From NCBI RefSeq assembly GCF_051020765.1, contig NC_134935.1:10045579-10109578 (forward strand): a stretch of 64,000 nucleotides of DNA, written 5' to 3'. Each line of letters opens with the position of its first letter. Position 1 is the first letter of the stretch. The DNA comes from Lasioglossum baleicum (Eukaryota > Arthropoda > Insecta > Hymenoptera > Halictidae). Positions 63,210 to 64,000 of this stretch are shown in pieces. The notes beneath the pieces are model-generated. The model was not told the origin of the DNA. It was given only the letters and a program-made list of their open reading frames with translations, and did no database searches. Made by a program: the position numbers and the translations under genes.

Positions 63210-64000
63210 TTATCGTTCTAATTTACTTTCCTTTTGTTCCATACGCTCCCGCGAAATTTTCGCACGTAGTTTTATGAGAGTGCTACCAGGGAGTGATCCA
63301 GGTACTTTAAATATGCTCTAAGATAAAAAGAATTCATTAATGCTATTTACTTATTATAAACGTTTGACTATGTTTACCTGCATAAATTCGTGACATTTTA
63401 AAACAATACTGTCCTTCGTTATCTCTTTAAAACATTCCGCTAACGTCGTAAAATCTTGACATGCGAGCAAGTTGCCCTTGTTCCTTTTTATAAGAGTTAA
63501 TGCAACACGAAAAATAATTTTACTTCCTTCATAAAAAAGACAATCCCATATGCGCAGCGTAGTCTGCCAAGTTGTAAACATTTTATTCAGTACTTCTATA
63601 GTTTATGGCAATCCAAACAAGAATTCAATTATTAATACAAAACATTAAACTAGCAACAAATTTTTTTAATTCTACACGTATCGCATAGAATCTTTGAGAA
63701 AAATAAAACGTTAAGTTCACGTTAACTTAAAATATATAGATAATTAATTTTACCTCAATCGGCAAGACTTCTGCAAATAAACAAACAAACCATTTCGTTG
63801 TAATAACTGCCCAAGGTAAGCCTACATTTGTAACATGTTGATATATATCTGGCATTTTTATTCTAAAAGAATATTCGTAATATATGTATATATACATATA
63901 TATACATGGAGTTATTTTGCACTATTTACAAGCTACCAATAAAAACTAAAAAAATCTTTACTTGACTAATTCTGCAAGAACATCTATGTCTGTAAGTAGA
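63210..64000 (-). CDS. GRTP1: TBC-domain Rab GTPase-activating protein, GRTP1-like, 3' part
   Basis: This is the C-terminal part of a TBC domain protein, a family that accelerates GTP hydrolysis by Rab proteins in membrane traffic. Exons on the minus strand: from the window edge at 64000 to 63962, then 63862-63754, 63563-63378 and 63317-63210 (stop). Splice sites are GT-AG, and the phases agree (2, 0, 0). The readable sequence has the late TBC motifs in order: DIDVLAELVK, MPDIYQHVTNVGLPW, TTKWFVCLFAEVLPIE, RIWDCLFYEGSKIIFRVAL, then CHEFMQ and a short basic tail ending ESKLER. This order and the spacing fit GRTP1 and its relatives better than other TBC families I know. The catalytic Arg and Gln finger motifs lie upstream, outside the window. 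The gene converges on Tim14, with about 550 bp between stop codons. Confidence 0.85.

Noticed and set aside
1..64000. CRISPR arrays, operons, prophage or bacterial defence systems
   Set aside because: The window is eukaryotic, with spliced genes. Repeats found are transposons, foldbacks and microsatellites, and none shows regular short repeat-spacer structure.

Overview
The window is insect nuclear DNA, most likely from a hymenopteran such as a bee or ant. It has spliced genes with GT-AG introns, an AT-rich background broken by GC-rich patches with CT microsatellites, a Pkc98E-like novel protein kinase C, and remnants of mariner/Tc1-type and hAT-type transposons. The order is an inference; the sequence does not name a species.

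Layout. Positions 1-9368 hold no gene I recognise. Positions 9369-14937 (minus strand) carry a nine-exon novel protein kinase C (epsilon type, Pkc98E-like, 725 aa) whose exon phases all agree. A GC-rich flank follows. Positions 17636-34417 (minus) carry one large gene for a type I membrane protein of about 1329 aa. It starts with a signal-peptide exon isolated by a 9.1 kb intron. Its ectodomain is built from WAP, thyroglobulin type-1, antistasin-like, lustrin-like and Kunitz-like cysteine-rich modules, followed by a possible SEA-like region, one membrane span and a 50-60 residue cytoplasmic tail. Positions 34418-61848 contain no convincing coding gene but many small transposons and repeats. 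Positions 61849-62663 (plus) encode the mitochondrial J-protein Tim14/DNAJC19. Positions 63210-64000 (minus) hold the 3' end of a TBC-domain Rab-GAP resembling GRTP1, cut by the window edge and convergent with Tim14.

The genes do not form a pathway. The most unusual item is the membrane protein. Its ectodomain repeats the order WAP, thyroglobulin-1, antistasin, lustrin, and it shows two possible alternative ends: a soluble read-through form and a short-tail form. The second theme is small DNA transposons. They include a 170-400 bp MITE family with GACTGCGGAT-type ends, nested or internally deleted Tc1/mariner and hAT elements, and four foldback repeats, two of them inside introns of the two main genes.
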